Source: Verrucomicrobiota bacterium (GTDB lineage: Bacteria; Verrucomicrobiota; Verrucomicrobiia; Opitutales; Opitutaceae). Taken from it: a DNA stretch of 40,711 bases. Within the stretch, counting starts at the first letter, position 1. Each line of letters starts with the position of its first letter. The notes under the pieces are model-generated. The model did not search any database, was not told the origin of the DNA, and saw only the letters and a list, made by a program, of their open reading frames with translations. Where the stretch lies: NCBI GenBank assembly GCA_023386835.1, contig JAEWIY010000007.1, forward strand, positions 1-40,711, in the 5' to 3' direction. Shown here piece by piece: positions 33,670 to 40,711 of this stretch. Position numbers and translations under genes: made by a program.

Positions 33670-33942
33670 ATGAAAACATCACGCCTTTTCCAGGTCCTGC
33701 GCTACAGCGCTCTGGCCGTGCTTCTGGCCGGTGTTGTGCTCTGGGTTTCGTCCGGCGCCCGGCTTGGCTGGACGCAGACCAGTATCGTCAGTCTGCAAAC
33801 CGACGAAATCACCGGAATCGAGTATCCTGTCCGGCGGGACGCCTTTGTCGCAGGCATTGAGGTGCCGTTCGCCGCAATGGCAGTCGCCGGTGCGCTCGCT
33901 GGCGCAAGCTGGGTCGTGCGTCGGCGCGCTGCTCAACGTTAG
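33670..33942 (+). CDS. small two-helix membrane protein
   Basis: The 90-aa protein has helix one (YSALAVLLAGVVLWVSSGA), a 30-residue polar loop (WTQTSIVSLQTDEITGIEY), and helix two (FVAGIEVPFAAMAVAGALAG), then a basic RRRAAQR end. No family is recognised; similar small proteins of this design occur in Verrucomicrobia. It lies 21 bp upstream of the YceI gene and may share its transcript. Confidence 0.75.
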   Translation: MKTSRLFQVLRYSALAVLLAGVVLWVSSGARLGWTQTSIVSLQTDEITGIEYPVRRDAFVAGIEVPFAAMAVAGALAGASWVVRRRAAQR

Positions 33943-33963
33943 TTCCAACCTCCCTTTTCCACC

Positions 33964-34596
33964 ATGAAGACATCCCTCGTTCGTTCCCTCCAAGTTGTGG
34001 CCGGCCTCGGCCTTGCCACCGTCGCGTCCCAGGCGGCGCCCCAGACCTTCGATTTTAAAGATCCGAAGGGCGTCAACCATGTACAGTTCAAGCTCGATGC
34101 CCCGCTCGAATCGATCACCGGCACGGGCACCGGAATTACCGGCAGTGTCGCCTTCGATCCGGCCAATCCGACGACGACGCGCGGACGCATCGTGCTCGAT
34201 GCCGCTTCACTGACGGTCGGGAATCCGTTAATGGGTGAACACCTGCGCAGTGATCAGTGGCTCGATGTCGCGCAGTTTCCGGAGATCGTGTTTGAAGCCG
34301 TTGGACTCGAGAATGTGCGAGCCCAGGGCACCCAGCTCACCGCGGACGTGCAGGGCAAGCTGACCGTGAAGGGTGTCACAAAAGTGATTCGCGTCCCGGT
34401 GAGCTTCACCCATCTGGCTGACAAGTTGGGCGCTCGCGTGGGCGACCCAAAGGTCAAGGGAGACCTGCTGGTGCTGCGGGCGAACTTCGCGATCAACCGC
34501 GGTGACTTCGACATCAAGCCCGGCGAGCTCACCGACAAGGTCGCCGAAATCATCCACCTGTCGCTTAGCATCGCAGGATCGGCTCCCCGCTCCTGA
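33964..34596 (+). CDS. YceI family exported protein
   Basis: The 210-aa protein has a signal peptide (LQVVAGLGLATVASQAA) and a lipocalin-like YceI domain (PF04264): FDFKDPKGVNHVQFKLDAPL, GRIVLDAASL, the MGEHLRSDQWLDVAQFPEI block, and LTVKGVTKVIRVPVSF. YceI proteins bind long-chain isoprenoids or similar apolar molecules in the periplasm and are linked to stress. It heads a run with a cupin and a VOC dioxygenase; the gap to the cupin is 16 bp. Confidence 0.93.
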   Translation: MKTSLVRSLQVVAGLGLATVASQAAPQTFDFKDPKGVNHVQFKLDAPLESITGTGTGITGSVAFDPANPTTTRGRIVLDAASLTVGNPLMGEHLRSDQWLDVAQFPEIVFEAVGLENVRAQGTQLTADVQGKLTVKGVTKVIRVPVSFTHLADKLGARVGDPKVKGDLLVLRANFAINRGDFDIKPGELTDKVAEIIHLSLSIAGSAPRS

Positions 34597-34612
34597 ACTG
34601 AGCTTAACCGTC

Positions 34613-34963
34613 ATGAAAGCCACCCGTATTTATGCTGACACCGCAGGCGTGTCCCACTTCGCCGACTTGGACGTGCCGCTGAAGCAAGGCGGCGAGATCG
34701 GGTTGCTCTCGGACGTGCAACCCGGAGTCGGGGTCGTGTTTCGTCAGACGGAGCCGACCTATGACTACGACTGGCACCCGGCGCCGCGGAAGCAGTGGAT
34801 CGTTCTGCTCGATGGCGAGATCCTGATCGAAACCGGCGACGGCGAGCGGCGCACGTTTCGCGGCGGGGACGTCTTGCTCGTCGAAGACACGCACGGGCGT
34901 GGGCACAAGACGAAGCAGCTCAGCGCCGGTATCCGACATTCCCTTTTCATCCCCATCCCTTGA
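34613..34963 (+). CDS. cupin domain protein
   Basis: The 116-aa protein is a single small cupin: DYDWHPAPRKQWIVLLDGEI (first motif), then GDGERRTFRGGDVLLVEDTHGRGH (second motif). The histidines of the usual metal site are partly present (HPAPRKQ, THGRGH). It starts 16 bp after YceI and ends 12 bp before the VOC gene. Its substrate is unknown; such stand-alone cupins are often dioxygenase-like or sugar-binding. Confidence 0.85.
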   Translation: MKATRIYADTAGVSHFADLDVPLKQGGEIGLLSDVQPGVGVVFRQTEPTYDYDWHPAPRKQWIVLLDGEILIETGDGERRTFRGGDVLLVEDTHGRGHKTKQLSAGIRHSLFIPIP

Positions 34964-34975
34964 GGGAACCACTTT

Positions 34976-35929
34976 ATGAATACACACATCACCGGGCTCC
35001 ACCACCTCACCGCGATCGCGACAGATCCGCAGGCCAACATCGACTTCTACGCGGGCCTGCTGGGGCTTCGCCTGGTCAAGAAGACGGTCAATTTCGACGA
35101 TCCGTCCGCGTATCATCTCTACTACGGTGACGCGGCTGGCACTCCTGGCTCGATCGTGACCTTCTTCTACTGGCCCGACGCGCCGCGAGGGCAGGGCGGC
35201 GCCGGTTCCGCGACGGCGATCGTGCTGTCTGTCTCACCGCCCTCGCTCCACTTTTGGCAGGAGCGGCTGCGCAGTCATGACGTCAGTGTCGAGCGAAAGA
35301 CCCGTTTCGGTGAAGTGGTGCTCGCGTTCTCCGATCCGGATGGAATTCCACTTGAGTTGGTGGCCGTTGAAAACGACAACCGAACCGGTTGGACCGACGC
35401 CGGAGTCCCGCCGGAGCATGCCATCCGCGGCATGCATACGACGGAGCTTACGGTCAGGGATTCCCGACCGACGGAGGAATTATTGACCGACCTCATGAAT
35501 TTCCGGCTGGTCCGACGCGACGGAGCGAGAGCGCGTTTCGAGTCTGGTCCAGGTGGATCCGGCCGTTATGTCGACGTCGTGGGCGATGCGATAGGGCGTC
35601 GCGCCACAGGTGGCGCTGGTACGATTCACCACCTCGCGTTTCGTGTGGCGACGGACGAAGCGGAACGCGCCATGCAGGAGCGCCTGCTCAACGGCGGCTA
35701 CTCCGTTTCCGACTTCCGGGATCGCGACTACTTTCGCTCGATCTACTACCGTGAGCGCGGTGGCATTCTCTTCGAGATTGCCACGGATGTTCCTGGCTTC
35801 GCGGTCGACGAAGGGCCGGATGAGCTCGGAACCGCCTTGAAGCTGCCGAAGCAGTTTCAGTCGATCCGTGCCGAGATCGAGGCCAGCCTGCCTCCGCTCC
35901 AGCCGGCAAGGCAGCAGGTCCGCAGCTAG
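34976..35929 (+). CDS. VOC family ring-cleaving dioxygenase-like protein
   Basis: The 317-aa protein has two glyoxalase/VOC modules (about residues 5-135 and 150-285). Metal ligand candidates are His9/His10 in GLHHLTAI, His218/His219 in TIHHLAFRV, and Glu267 in ILFEIATD. It resembles the MhqO/MhqE group, which handles quinones and catechols. It shares the CTAG stop region with the convergent LysR gene: TAG at 35927-35929 here, TAG on the other strand at 35926-35928. Together with YceI and the cupin it may form an electrophile or quinone response unit. Confidence 0.92.
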   Translation: MNTHITGLHHLTAIATDPQANIDFYAGLLGLRLVKKTVNFDDPSAYHLYYGDAAGTPGSIVTFFYWPDAPRGQGGAGSATAIVLSVSPPSLHFWQERLRSHDVSVERKTRFGEVVLAFSDPDGIPLELVAVENDNRTGWTDAGVPPEHAIRGMHTTELTVRDSRPTEELLTDLMNFRLVRRDGARARFESGPGGSGRYVDVVGDAIGRRATGGAGTIHHLAFRVATDEAERAMQERLLNGGYSVSDFRDRDYFRSIYYRERGGILFEIATDVPGFAVDEGPDELGTALKLPKQFQSIRAEIEASLPPLQPARQQVRS

Positions 35930-36840
35930 CGTGCCTTCGCGCGTAGTTGCGTGTTGGGCACGTGCCCCGAGAGGGCGTCGACGAGCGCCCGCATGGGCTG
36001 CGTCATCTGACCGCGCTGCCAAGCCACGTTCAAATCCCAGCGGGCCGAACGCTCATCGAGCGGTCGGCTCGTCACACCGGATGCGACGGGTTTGGTCTTG
36101 AGATCGGGCAGCAGCGTCACGGCGTTCTCGGCCACCAGCAGGGAAAACGCGTGCGGAAGGCTCTCGGCATCCTCCACGAAGCGCGGGCGGAACCGGGCGC
36201 GTCGGCAGAGTCCGACGATCCATTGGTTGTAGCCCGGAAGGTCCTCCTCTTTTGCCCCGACAAAAACCTCGCCGCGCAAGTCGGCGAGCTTCAGCGCCTC
36301 ATGGCTCGCCAGTGGATGTTCCTCCGGCAGTGCGACGGCTACGGGCAGCGACACCAGGCGTTTCACGTAAAAGTCGCGCGCGAGTGATTTGCCGACGTCA
36401 CCCACCAGCGCGACGTCCAGTTCTCCACGACGAAGAGCGGCGATTTGTTCGCCCGGCGAGAGGTCGACGAGCTTCACCTTCACCTCGGGATGACGGGTGC
36501 GCACGATTGCGAGCGCCGGATTGAGGTAGTCTGCTGCGGTCGACATCAGATAACCAATGCGCAGCGATCCGGACTGACCGCGCGCCAACCGCCGCACACC
36601 GCCCAACGCGGTGTCGATCTGCGGCAGCAGCGTCTTCAGCGAGTCGTATAAGGCGTGCCCCGCCGCTGTCAGCGCGACGCCGGTGGGGCTGCGCTCAAAC
36701 AGCCGTCCACCGAGTTCGTGCTCGAGTGCCTGGATCTGCCGCGTCAGCGTCGACTGGGAGACCCGCAAACGCTCCGCCGTTTTTGTCAGGCTCGCCGTTT
36801 CGGTCACCGCCGCGAAAGATCGAAGTGTTTCGATATTCAA
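35926..36840 (-). CDS. LysR family transcriptional regulator
   Basis: The 304-aa protein has the LysR N-terminal winged helix (IETLRSFAAVTETASLTKTA with QSTLTRQIQALEHELGGRLF) and a type 2 periplasmic-binding sensor domain (SGSLRIGYLMSTAAD, LVDLSPGEQIAALRRGELDV). The start is a TTG at 36840. An in-frame TAG lies five codons earlier and no ATG intervenes, so TTG is the only start giving the full domain. It is convergent with the VOC dioxygenase, not divergent as is usual, so its target is uncertain. Confidence 0.94.
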   Translation of the reverse strand: MNIETLRSFAAVTETASLTKTAERLRVSQSTLTRQIQALEHELGGRLFERSPTGVALTAAGHALYDSLKTLLPQIDTALGGVRRLARGQSGSLRIGYLMSTAADYLNPALAIVRTRHPEVKVKLVDLSPGEQIAALRRGELDVALVGDVGKSLARDFYVKRLVSLPVAVALPEEHPLASHEALKLADLRGEVFVGAKEEDLPGYNQWIVGLCRRARFRPRFVEDAESLPHAFSLLVAENAVTLLPDLKTKPVASGVTSRPLDERSARWDLNVAWQRGQMTQPMRALVDALSGHVPNTQLRAKAR

Positions 36841-37182
36841 ACGCGCAGCACGCTAACTGTCCCCCAACGGTTCGCGCAACCCATGACTTGGTCATGTCCC
36901 AAACGACTGCGGCTCGCGAATAGGGTCGACGGCTCAATGGTGTTAACAAACGAAGCAGCGATATGGCCGCTCCGTGACGGCGCGGCGGGCAGGAGGGCGT
37001 TCAAGAAGTTCCGGTGGTTCTACGCCATCGCATCCGCTGAGATTTCGTTGGCCGGTGCGGCCTGTCCCGGTGCTCCGCGGAGAGCGAAAGTCAAGACCAG
37101 CCAGTGGGGGAGTCGGGGGATGCAGAGCGGAGAGCCCGAGAACCCGATTGCGCTAGCTGCAAAAATGGACGCGCTTGTCCTT
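36841..37182. other. divergent intergenic region
   Basis: About 340 bp separate the LysR and SASA lipoprotein genes. The plus frame continuous with the lipoprotein gene extends far upstream over the LysR gene but has no protein character there. I found no clear operator. Confidence 0.45.
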
Positions 37183-38007
37183 ATGACCCCAACCTTCCTG
37201 CTGCGTGGCGCGCTGCTGGTGGTGGCCTGCACCGCCTCGTTCCTGTCCGGCTGCCAGCACGTTCATCGTGAACACCGGGAACGTGCCACCAGCGGGTGGG
37301 ATGTTTTCCTGCTCGCCGGGCAATCGAACATGGCCGGTCGCGGTGCCGTGGAAGCGTTCGACCAGCTCGAGTGGCCCAATCTGCTCGCGCTCGATGCTTC
37401 CGGAGAATGGAGACCGGCGAAGGAGCCACTGCATTTCGACAAACCGGCGATTGTGGGCGTGGGGCCGGGCAGCATGTTTGGTCGCGTGCTGGCGGATACG
37501 TTCCCCACCCGAAGAATTGGTCTAGTGCCCGTGGCCTGCGGTGGGTCGTCCATCGAGGTCTGGCGTCCGGGAGCTTATCACGAGGGCACACAATGTTATC
37601 CCTATGATCAGGCGGTCGCGCGGGCTCGCCAGGCCATGAAGGACGGGCGACTGCGGGCAATCGTTTGGATCCAGGGCGAGAGCGATTCCAGCGAGGAGCG
37701 TGCGCTTCTCTATTACGAACGCCTGCAGGAACTGATCCATGGCCTGCGCCGCGATCTGGAGACGCCTGACGTTCCCTTCCTCATCGGCCGACTGCCGCGC
37801 TTCGCTGCGGCCTCGAACGATCCCGGGCGCGCGCGGGTGGACGCGGCCCACCAGCGCGCGGCGCGGGAAATGGCAGGAGTTTACTACGTCGACATGCCTG
37901 TGCTCACCGCCCTTCCGGACGGAATTCATGCGGATGCGCCATCGGCTCGTGAGATGGGTCGGCGATTGGCGGAAGCGTATTTGGATGTTTGCGACAGGCA
38001 CGAGTGA
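37183..38007 (+). CDS. SASA-type carbohydrate esterase lipoprotein
   Basis: The 274-aa protein begins with a lipoprotein signal (FLLRGALLVVACTASFLSGC, lipid-carrying Cys24). The SGNH-like SASA domain follows: Ser48 in LLAGQSNMAGRG, the GPGSMFGR and PVACGGSSIEVW blocks, the WIQGESDS block, and Asp247/His249 in LPDGIHADAPS. It is closer to the compact plant-type acetylesterases (DUF303) than the longer SASA protein at 15609-17033. It should sit in the outer membrane and deacetylate glycans. The ATG at 37183 fits the lipoprotein signal; ATGs at 37165 and 37120 are possible. Confidence 0.9.
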   Translation: MTPTFLLRGALLVVACTASFLSGCQHVHREHRERATSGWDVFLLAGQSNMAGRGAVEAFDQLEWPNLLALDASGEWRPAKEPLHFDKPAIVGVGPGSMFGRVLADTFPTRRIGLVPVACGGSSIEVWRPGAYHEGTQCYPYDQAVARARQAMKDGRLRAIVWIQGESDSSEERALLYYERLQELIHGLRRDLETPDVPFLIGRLPRFAAASNDPGRARVDAAHQRAAREMAGVYYVDMPVLTALPDGIHADAPSAREMGRRLAEAYLDVCDRHE

Positions 38008-38188
38008 CGTGACGAATACTCCGACGGTGCGCGGCGGGTTGGCACGCCGTGATCGCGGCGGCGGCGCGAACCCGGCGCCGCGCCCCTCTGATGATGGTGC
38101 GCCAAGGGGGTCTTCGGGTTGGCGGAGGGATCGCTCGCCGAGTGGAATCCTGGGACACACGCACGCGCGGTTCCGAGTGACGGCTACT

Positions 38189-38608
38189 CTATTCGACCCG
38201 AACCGCGGTGAAGGGCACCGTACGTGGTTGCCCGTTGCGGTCGACCATCTGCACTTGGCCTTCGAGGGTGTCGTTCTTCACCGTGGCGACGTATTCGGAG
38301 ACGAACGTTTTTTTGCGCCAGCGCCGTCCGATTTCACGAACCACGCTAAACGTGACCTGATCGCCGTTGACGGTGCCCGCGGAGATCTCCGCGGGTCCGA
38401 GCCGATTGTCCATCGTGCCCGTGAGCCGGCCGTTGTTGACCGCGAGCGTCAGTGTGCTCTCCAGCGTGCGGCCATCCGGGCCTTCCACGTTCAGTTTCCA
38501 GATGCCGTTCGGATCCGCGAGGGCCACCGCGGCCGACGCGACGAAGAGCAGACCCAGCAGGGGACGACGGAGGAGAGCGGAGACGTGTGAGTGTGACGGG
38601 AGTGTCAT
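38189..38608 (-). CDS. small exported beta-rich protein of unknown function
   Basis: The 139-aa protein has a signal peptide (LLRRPLLGLLFVASAAVALA). A compact beta domain follows with DPNGIWKLNVEGPDGRTLES, GRLTGTMDNRLGPAEISAG and TVNGDQVTFSVVREI. This pattern (GxW then LxGT then I.nG..vsF) is frequent in short exported proteins of Acidobacteria and Verrucomicrobia. The function is unknown. It is divergent from the sigma factor gene. Confidence 0.85.
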   Translation of the reverse strand: MTLPSHSHVSALLRRPLLGLLFVASAAVALADPNGIWKLNVEGPDGRTLESTLTLAVNNGRLTGTMDNRLGPAEISAGTVNGDQVTFSVVREIGRRWRKKTFVSEYVATVKNDTLEGQVQMVDRNGQPRTVPFTAVRVE

Positions 38609-38838
38609 GCCCCGGTTCAACGCGCCACGGGCTGATCCGTTTCGCGAGGAATGCGGAAAAATCTTTGCGCTCCGACGAAACCCGAACCGCCGCCGTGCGT
38701 TGAATCACCATCATGCCGGCGGTCTCTGCCTTGTTTTTCCCGCTATCCAACTTCCCCTCCGACGGTTTTTGGATCGCGCGACCGCCGCTCGAGTTGGCAG
38801 CTTCGGCGACGATGAACGTTGCGGGAGAGGAAACCGCA

Positions 38839-39408
38839 ATGCCCGGGGACACGGACGCTGACCTCGCGCGGGCGGCGCAAGCCGGTGATCGCGCCGCGCT
38901 TGGGCGGCTGGTGGAGCGGCACACGGCAGCCCTCTCGCGCCTGCTCTGGCGATTTGCGCGCACGCCGACGGACTTGGATGATCTCGTTCAAGAAACGTTT
39001 CTCCGGGTGGTGCGCAGCCTGCCGACGTGGAGCGAGCGCCAGCCGCTGATTCATTGGATGATGCGGATCGCCACCAACGTAGGGCGGGACTACTTTCGTC
39101 GAAACTCCGTCCGCAGCCGGTACCTGGTTGACCGAACGGTGAATGATTCCGTTGCAGCGGAGAGTGAGCCCGAAGCGATCGACCCGGGGGCTGATCCAGC
39201 GGCGCGGGCCGCGGCGAACGAAGTCAAGACGTTGCTCGGCGCCCTGCCGCCCGATGATCGGGCGCTCCTGACGTTGCAGTATCTCGAAGGTTGGGACCTG
39301 GCGACGATCGCGCAACATTTTGGATGGACGGTAACGGCCACGAAACTACGGGCATGGCGCGCCCGCCGTCGGCTCCACGACCACCTCACTCAACTTGGCT
39401 ACCCATGA
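38839..39408 (+). CDS. ECF-type RNA polymerase sigma factor
   Basis: The 189-aa protein has sigma region 2 (LSRLLWRFARTPTDLDDLVQ followed by ETFLRVVRSLPTW and the MRIATNVGRDYFRR helix) and region 4 (LGALPPDDRALLTLQYLEGW, then DLATIAQHFGWTVTATKLRA). The ATG at 38839 has a good GGGAGAGG ribosome site 8 bp upstream; an ATG at 38812 would add nine residues. Its stop overlaps the next start (ATGA), so the two are translationally coupled. Confidence 0.94.
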   Translation: MPGDTDADLARAAQAGDRAALGRLVERHTAALSRLLWRFARTPTDLDDLVQETFLRVVRSLPTWSERQPLIHWMMRIATNVGRDYFRRNSVRSRYLVDRTVNDSVAAESEPEAIDPGADPAARAAANEVKTLLGALPPDDRALLTLQYLEGWDLATIAQHFGWTVTATKLRAWRARRRLHDHLTQLGYP

Positions 39409-39710
39409 AGGATTCCCCTCTCAATCAGCACTGGCAGCGGTTGGTGCAGCGCGCCCGCGAGGATGCGCCGCCGGCGGTGGATGCGGCTGAACTGCATCGT
39501 GCCGTGACCGCGGAATGGCAGGCCCAACAAGCAGCCGCCCACGACTGGTGCACGCAGCTGCTCGAGGTCTGCTCGGTGCCGCGCGCCTGGCGTTGGTGCA
39601 TCGGCGGAGCGTCCACCAGTGCCGCTGTCATCGTCTGGCAGCTCTGGCTAGTCCGGCAGGATCTGGCGTGGGCCCAGTACGCCGGGCTTGGAATGGGAGG
39701 TGGCTGGTGA
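39405..39710 (+). CDS. small membrane protein, probable anti-sigma factor
   Basis: The 101-aa protein has a charged N-terminal half (QHWQRLVQRAREDAPPAVDA with AELHRAVTAEWQAQQ) and one membrane helix (WRWCIGGASTSAAVIVWQLW). It starts inside the sigma stop (ATGA) and ends inside the next start (GTGA). Position and topology suggest an anti-sigma factor or its membrane anchor. There is no clear ZAS or RseA motif, so this is inference. Confidence 0.7.
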   Translation: MKDSPLNQHWQRLVQRAREDAPPAVDAAELHRAVTAEWQAQQAAAHDWCTQLLEVCSVPRAWRWCIGGASTSAAVIVWQLWLVRQDLAWAQYAGLGMGGGW

Positions 39711-40150
39711 ACGCCCCTCGCTCCTCCGCTCCGCGCCGTTGGCGGGTGTGGCTCACGCTCGCGCTGGTTTTCTTTCTTGGTGCGGCCGTTGGCGCGGGCA
39801 CGACGGCTTTTTTTGGGCTGCAGGCAATTCGGCGTTCGTTGCGCGCGCTGCCCCAGGAGAGCGGTGGTTTCGCGGAGCGCACGGCCGTGCGCATTGGGCA
39901 GGACCTGCGCCGGGAACTGCAGCTTTCCGACGATCAGGCGAAGGACGTGCAACGGCGTCTGAACGAGTCCGCCGGCCGGATGCGGACGATCCGTCGCGAG
40001 GCGATAGGGCGGGTGGAGACCGAACTGCGCGCCTCGACGGAGGAGATCGCCGCCAGCCTGCCGCCGGACAAGCGGATGGCGTTCTACGAACTGATTCGCT
40101 GGCGCTTCGAACGCCTCGGACTCGAACCGCCAACGGCACCGCAAAACTGA
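39707..40150 (+). CDS. CpxP/Spy-like membrane-anchored periplasmic protein
   Basis: The 147-aa protein starts at a GTG that overlaps the previous stop by 4 bp. It has one N-terminal helix (RVWLTLALVFFLGAAVGAGT), then a helical periplasmic domain: LRRELQLSDDQAKDVQRRLN, MRTIRREAIGRVETELRAST and LPPDKRMAFYELI. The order L-x-L-S-x-x-Q then a second helix pair is typical of CpxP/Spy or heavy-metal-sensor (PF13801) proteins, which report envelope stress. Together with the sigma factor and the probable anti-sigma it likely forms a stress-sensing unit. Confidence 0.85.
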   Translation: MNAPRSSAPRRWRVWLTLALVFFLGAAVGAGTTAFFGLQAIRRSLRALPQESGGFAERTAVRIGQDLRRELQLSDDQAKDVQRRLNESAGRMRTIRREAIGRVETELRASTEEIAASLPPDKRMAFYELIRWRFERLGLEPPTAPQN

Positions 40151-40194
40151 CCGCCGGCGCGAAACCGAATCGCGCGAAGTGCGTTGGAAGCAGC

Positions 40195-40711
40195 ATGTCC
40201 CTGTTTGCTGCTTCTTTTCGACGATTCTTTGGTCAACCCCTCTGCCTCCTCGCGCTCGGGGTCGGGCTCTTGATCCCGGCTCGCGCGGACGGGCCGGTGC
40301 CCGGCCCGGAGGATCGCTTTGGGCGCCCCGGTATGCATGAAGTGGAGACGACCAACGTGCCGAGCCCGCTCTGGCCGGGTCATGAGGTGACGGTGAAACT
40401 TCCGGCGGGGGTGCAAGGTCCGGTGCCGGTCTGGTTCTTTGCCCACGGTTTCGCCGGCACGGATCCGGTGTTCTACCGCGAGTTGCTGGATCACCTGGCG
40501 AGCCATGGAGCGGGCGTGATCTTTTCTCCGTACCCCGCGAACCTGAAGGCGGAGCAGAACTACGACATCATGTTTGCCGGGTTTGAGGCGGCAGTGGAGG
40601 CGCACCACCCGGAGTTGGACCTGGCGCGTGTCGGATTCATCGGGCATTCGTATGGCGGTGGAGCGGTTCCCGCGCTCGCCTTGCGTGGGGTGCGGGAGCG
40701 GGGATGGGGGA
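40195..40711 (+). CDS. exported alpha/beta hydrolase, cut by the window end
   Basis: The visible 172 residues start at the ATG at 40195 with a signal peptide (FFGQPLCLLALGVGLLIPAR). The hydrolase core follows: VPVWFFAHGFAGTDP (oxyanion HG), an ELLDHLASHGAGVIFSPYP strand-helix unit, and the nucleophile elbow GHSYGGGA. This resembles chlorophyllase-like or PET-hydrolase-like dienelactone hydrolases. The acid and histidine residues lie beyond the window. Confidence 0.88.
   Translation, partial: MSLFAASFRRFFGQPLCLLALGVGLLIPARADGPVPGPEDRFGRPGMHEVETTNVPSPLWPGHEVTVKLPAGVQGPVPVWFFAHGFAGTDPVFYRELLDHLASHGAGVIFSPYPANLKAEQNYDIMFAGFEAAVEAHHPELDLARVGFIGHSYGGGAVPALALRGVRERGWG

Noticed and set aside
32349..33942. 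The run of small membrane or exported proteins as a toxin-antitoxin or secretion system
   Set aside because: The proteins share no known motif of such systems and the spacing is loose; they look like unrelated small proteins.
38041..38110. GC-rich inverted segments as a terminator between convergent genes
   Set aside because: The arms are short and overlapping and there is no T run; they are not distinguishable from background GC-rich DNA.

Overview
The window is about 40.7 kb of GC-rich bacterial DNA. It most resembles Opitutaceae (phylum Verrucomicrobiota); this is an inference from gene content, as no marker gene is present. Supporting signs are an SusC-unrelated TonB-dependent receptor ending in an aromatic TTGIRF tail, many secreted carbohydrate-active proteins, a PadR-controlled orphan MacB/FtsX permease of the acidobacterial type, small Verrucomicrobia-like membrane proteins, and few Shine-Dalgarno sequences. 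No prophage, IS element, CRISPR array or integrase was seen. The only RNA gene is one tRNA-Glu(CUC).

Layout. (1) 0.3-3.4 kb: a PadR regulator with two tandem palindromes over its start codon, followed by an orphan ABC permease whose N-terminal domain is cut off by a small frame-disrupting deletion. (2) 3.4-8 kb, minus strand: exported phosphodiesterase, exported TIM-barrel epimerase-like protein, methyltransferase, and an exported CE7-type acetylxylan esterase. (3) 8.3-10.5 kb: exported M3 oligopeptidase and tRNA-Glu. (4) 10.6-15.4 kb: CPBP membrane protease, orphan sensor histidine kinase with a terminator, and a minus-strand trio (small membrane protein, HAD hydrolase, NAD-dependent epimerase). 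(5) 15.6-30.4 kb: a carbohydrate-utilisation locus. On the minus strand are GH2 glycosidase and sialate O-acetylesterase. Divergent from them on the plus strand are TonB receptor, a large unassigned exported protein of 953 aa, an ACS-type MFS transporter and an FAD-dependent oxidoreductase. A convergent LacI regulator has a palindromic operator candidate over its own promoter. (6) 30.4-32.3 kb: gene-poor DNA with a DHFR-like protein and the decayed C-terminal tail of a second orphan permease. (7) 32.3-38.6 kb: small membrane or exported proteins, a YceI-cupin-VOC dioxygenase run convergent with a LysR regulator, a lipoprotein SASA esterase, and a small exported protein. (8) 38.8-40.7 kb: an ECF sigma factor translationally coupled to two membrane proteins (anti-sigma-like and CpxP-like), then an exported alpha/beta hydrolase cut by the window end.

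How the parts may work together. In region 5 the receptor would import an oligosaccharide across the outer membrane. GH2, the acetylesterase and the 953-aa protein would trim it in the periplasm. The MFS carrier would take up the (probably acidic) product, and the FAD enzyme would oxidise it or a derivative. LacI is the obvious local regulator. The best candidate for something undescribed is the 953-aa protein: it has the look of a multi-domain alpha/alpha-toroid glycosidase or lyase, but I cannot place it in a family. What may be a decayed relative of its N-terminal domain lies on the opposite strand in the receptor's upstream region.
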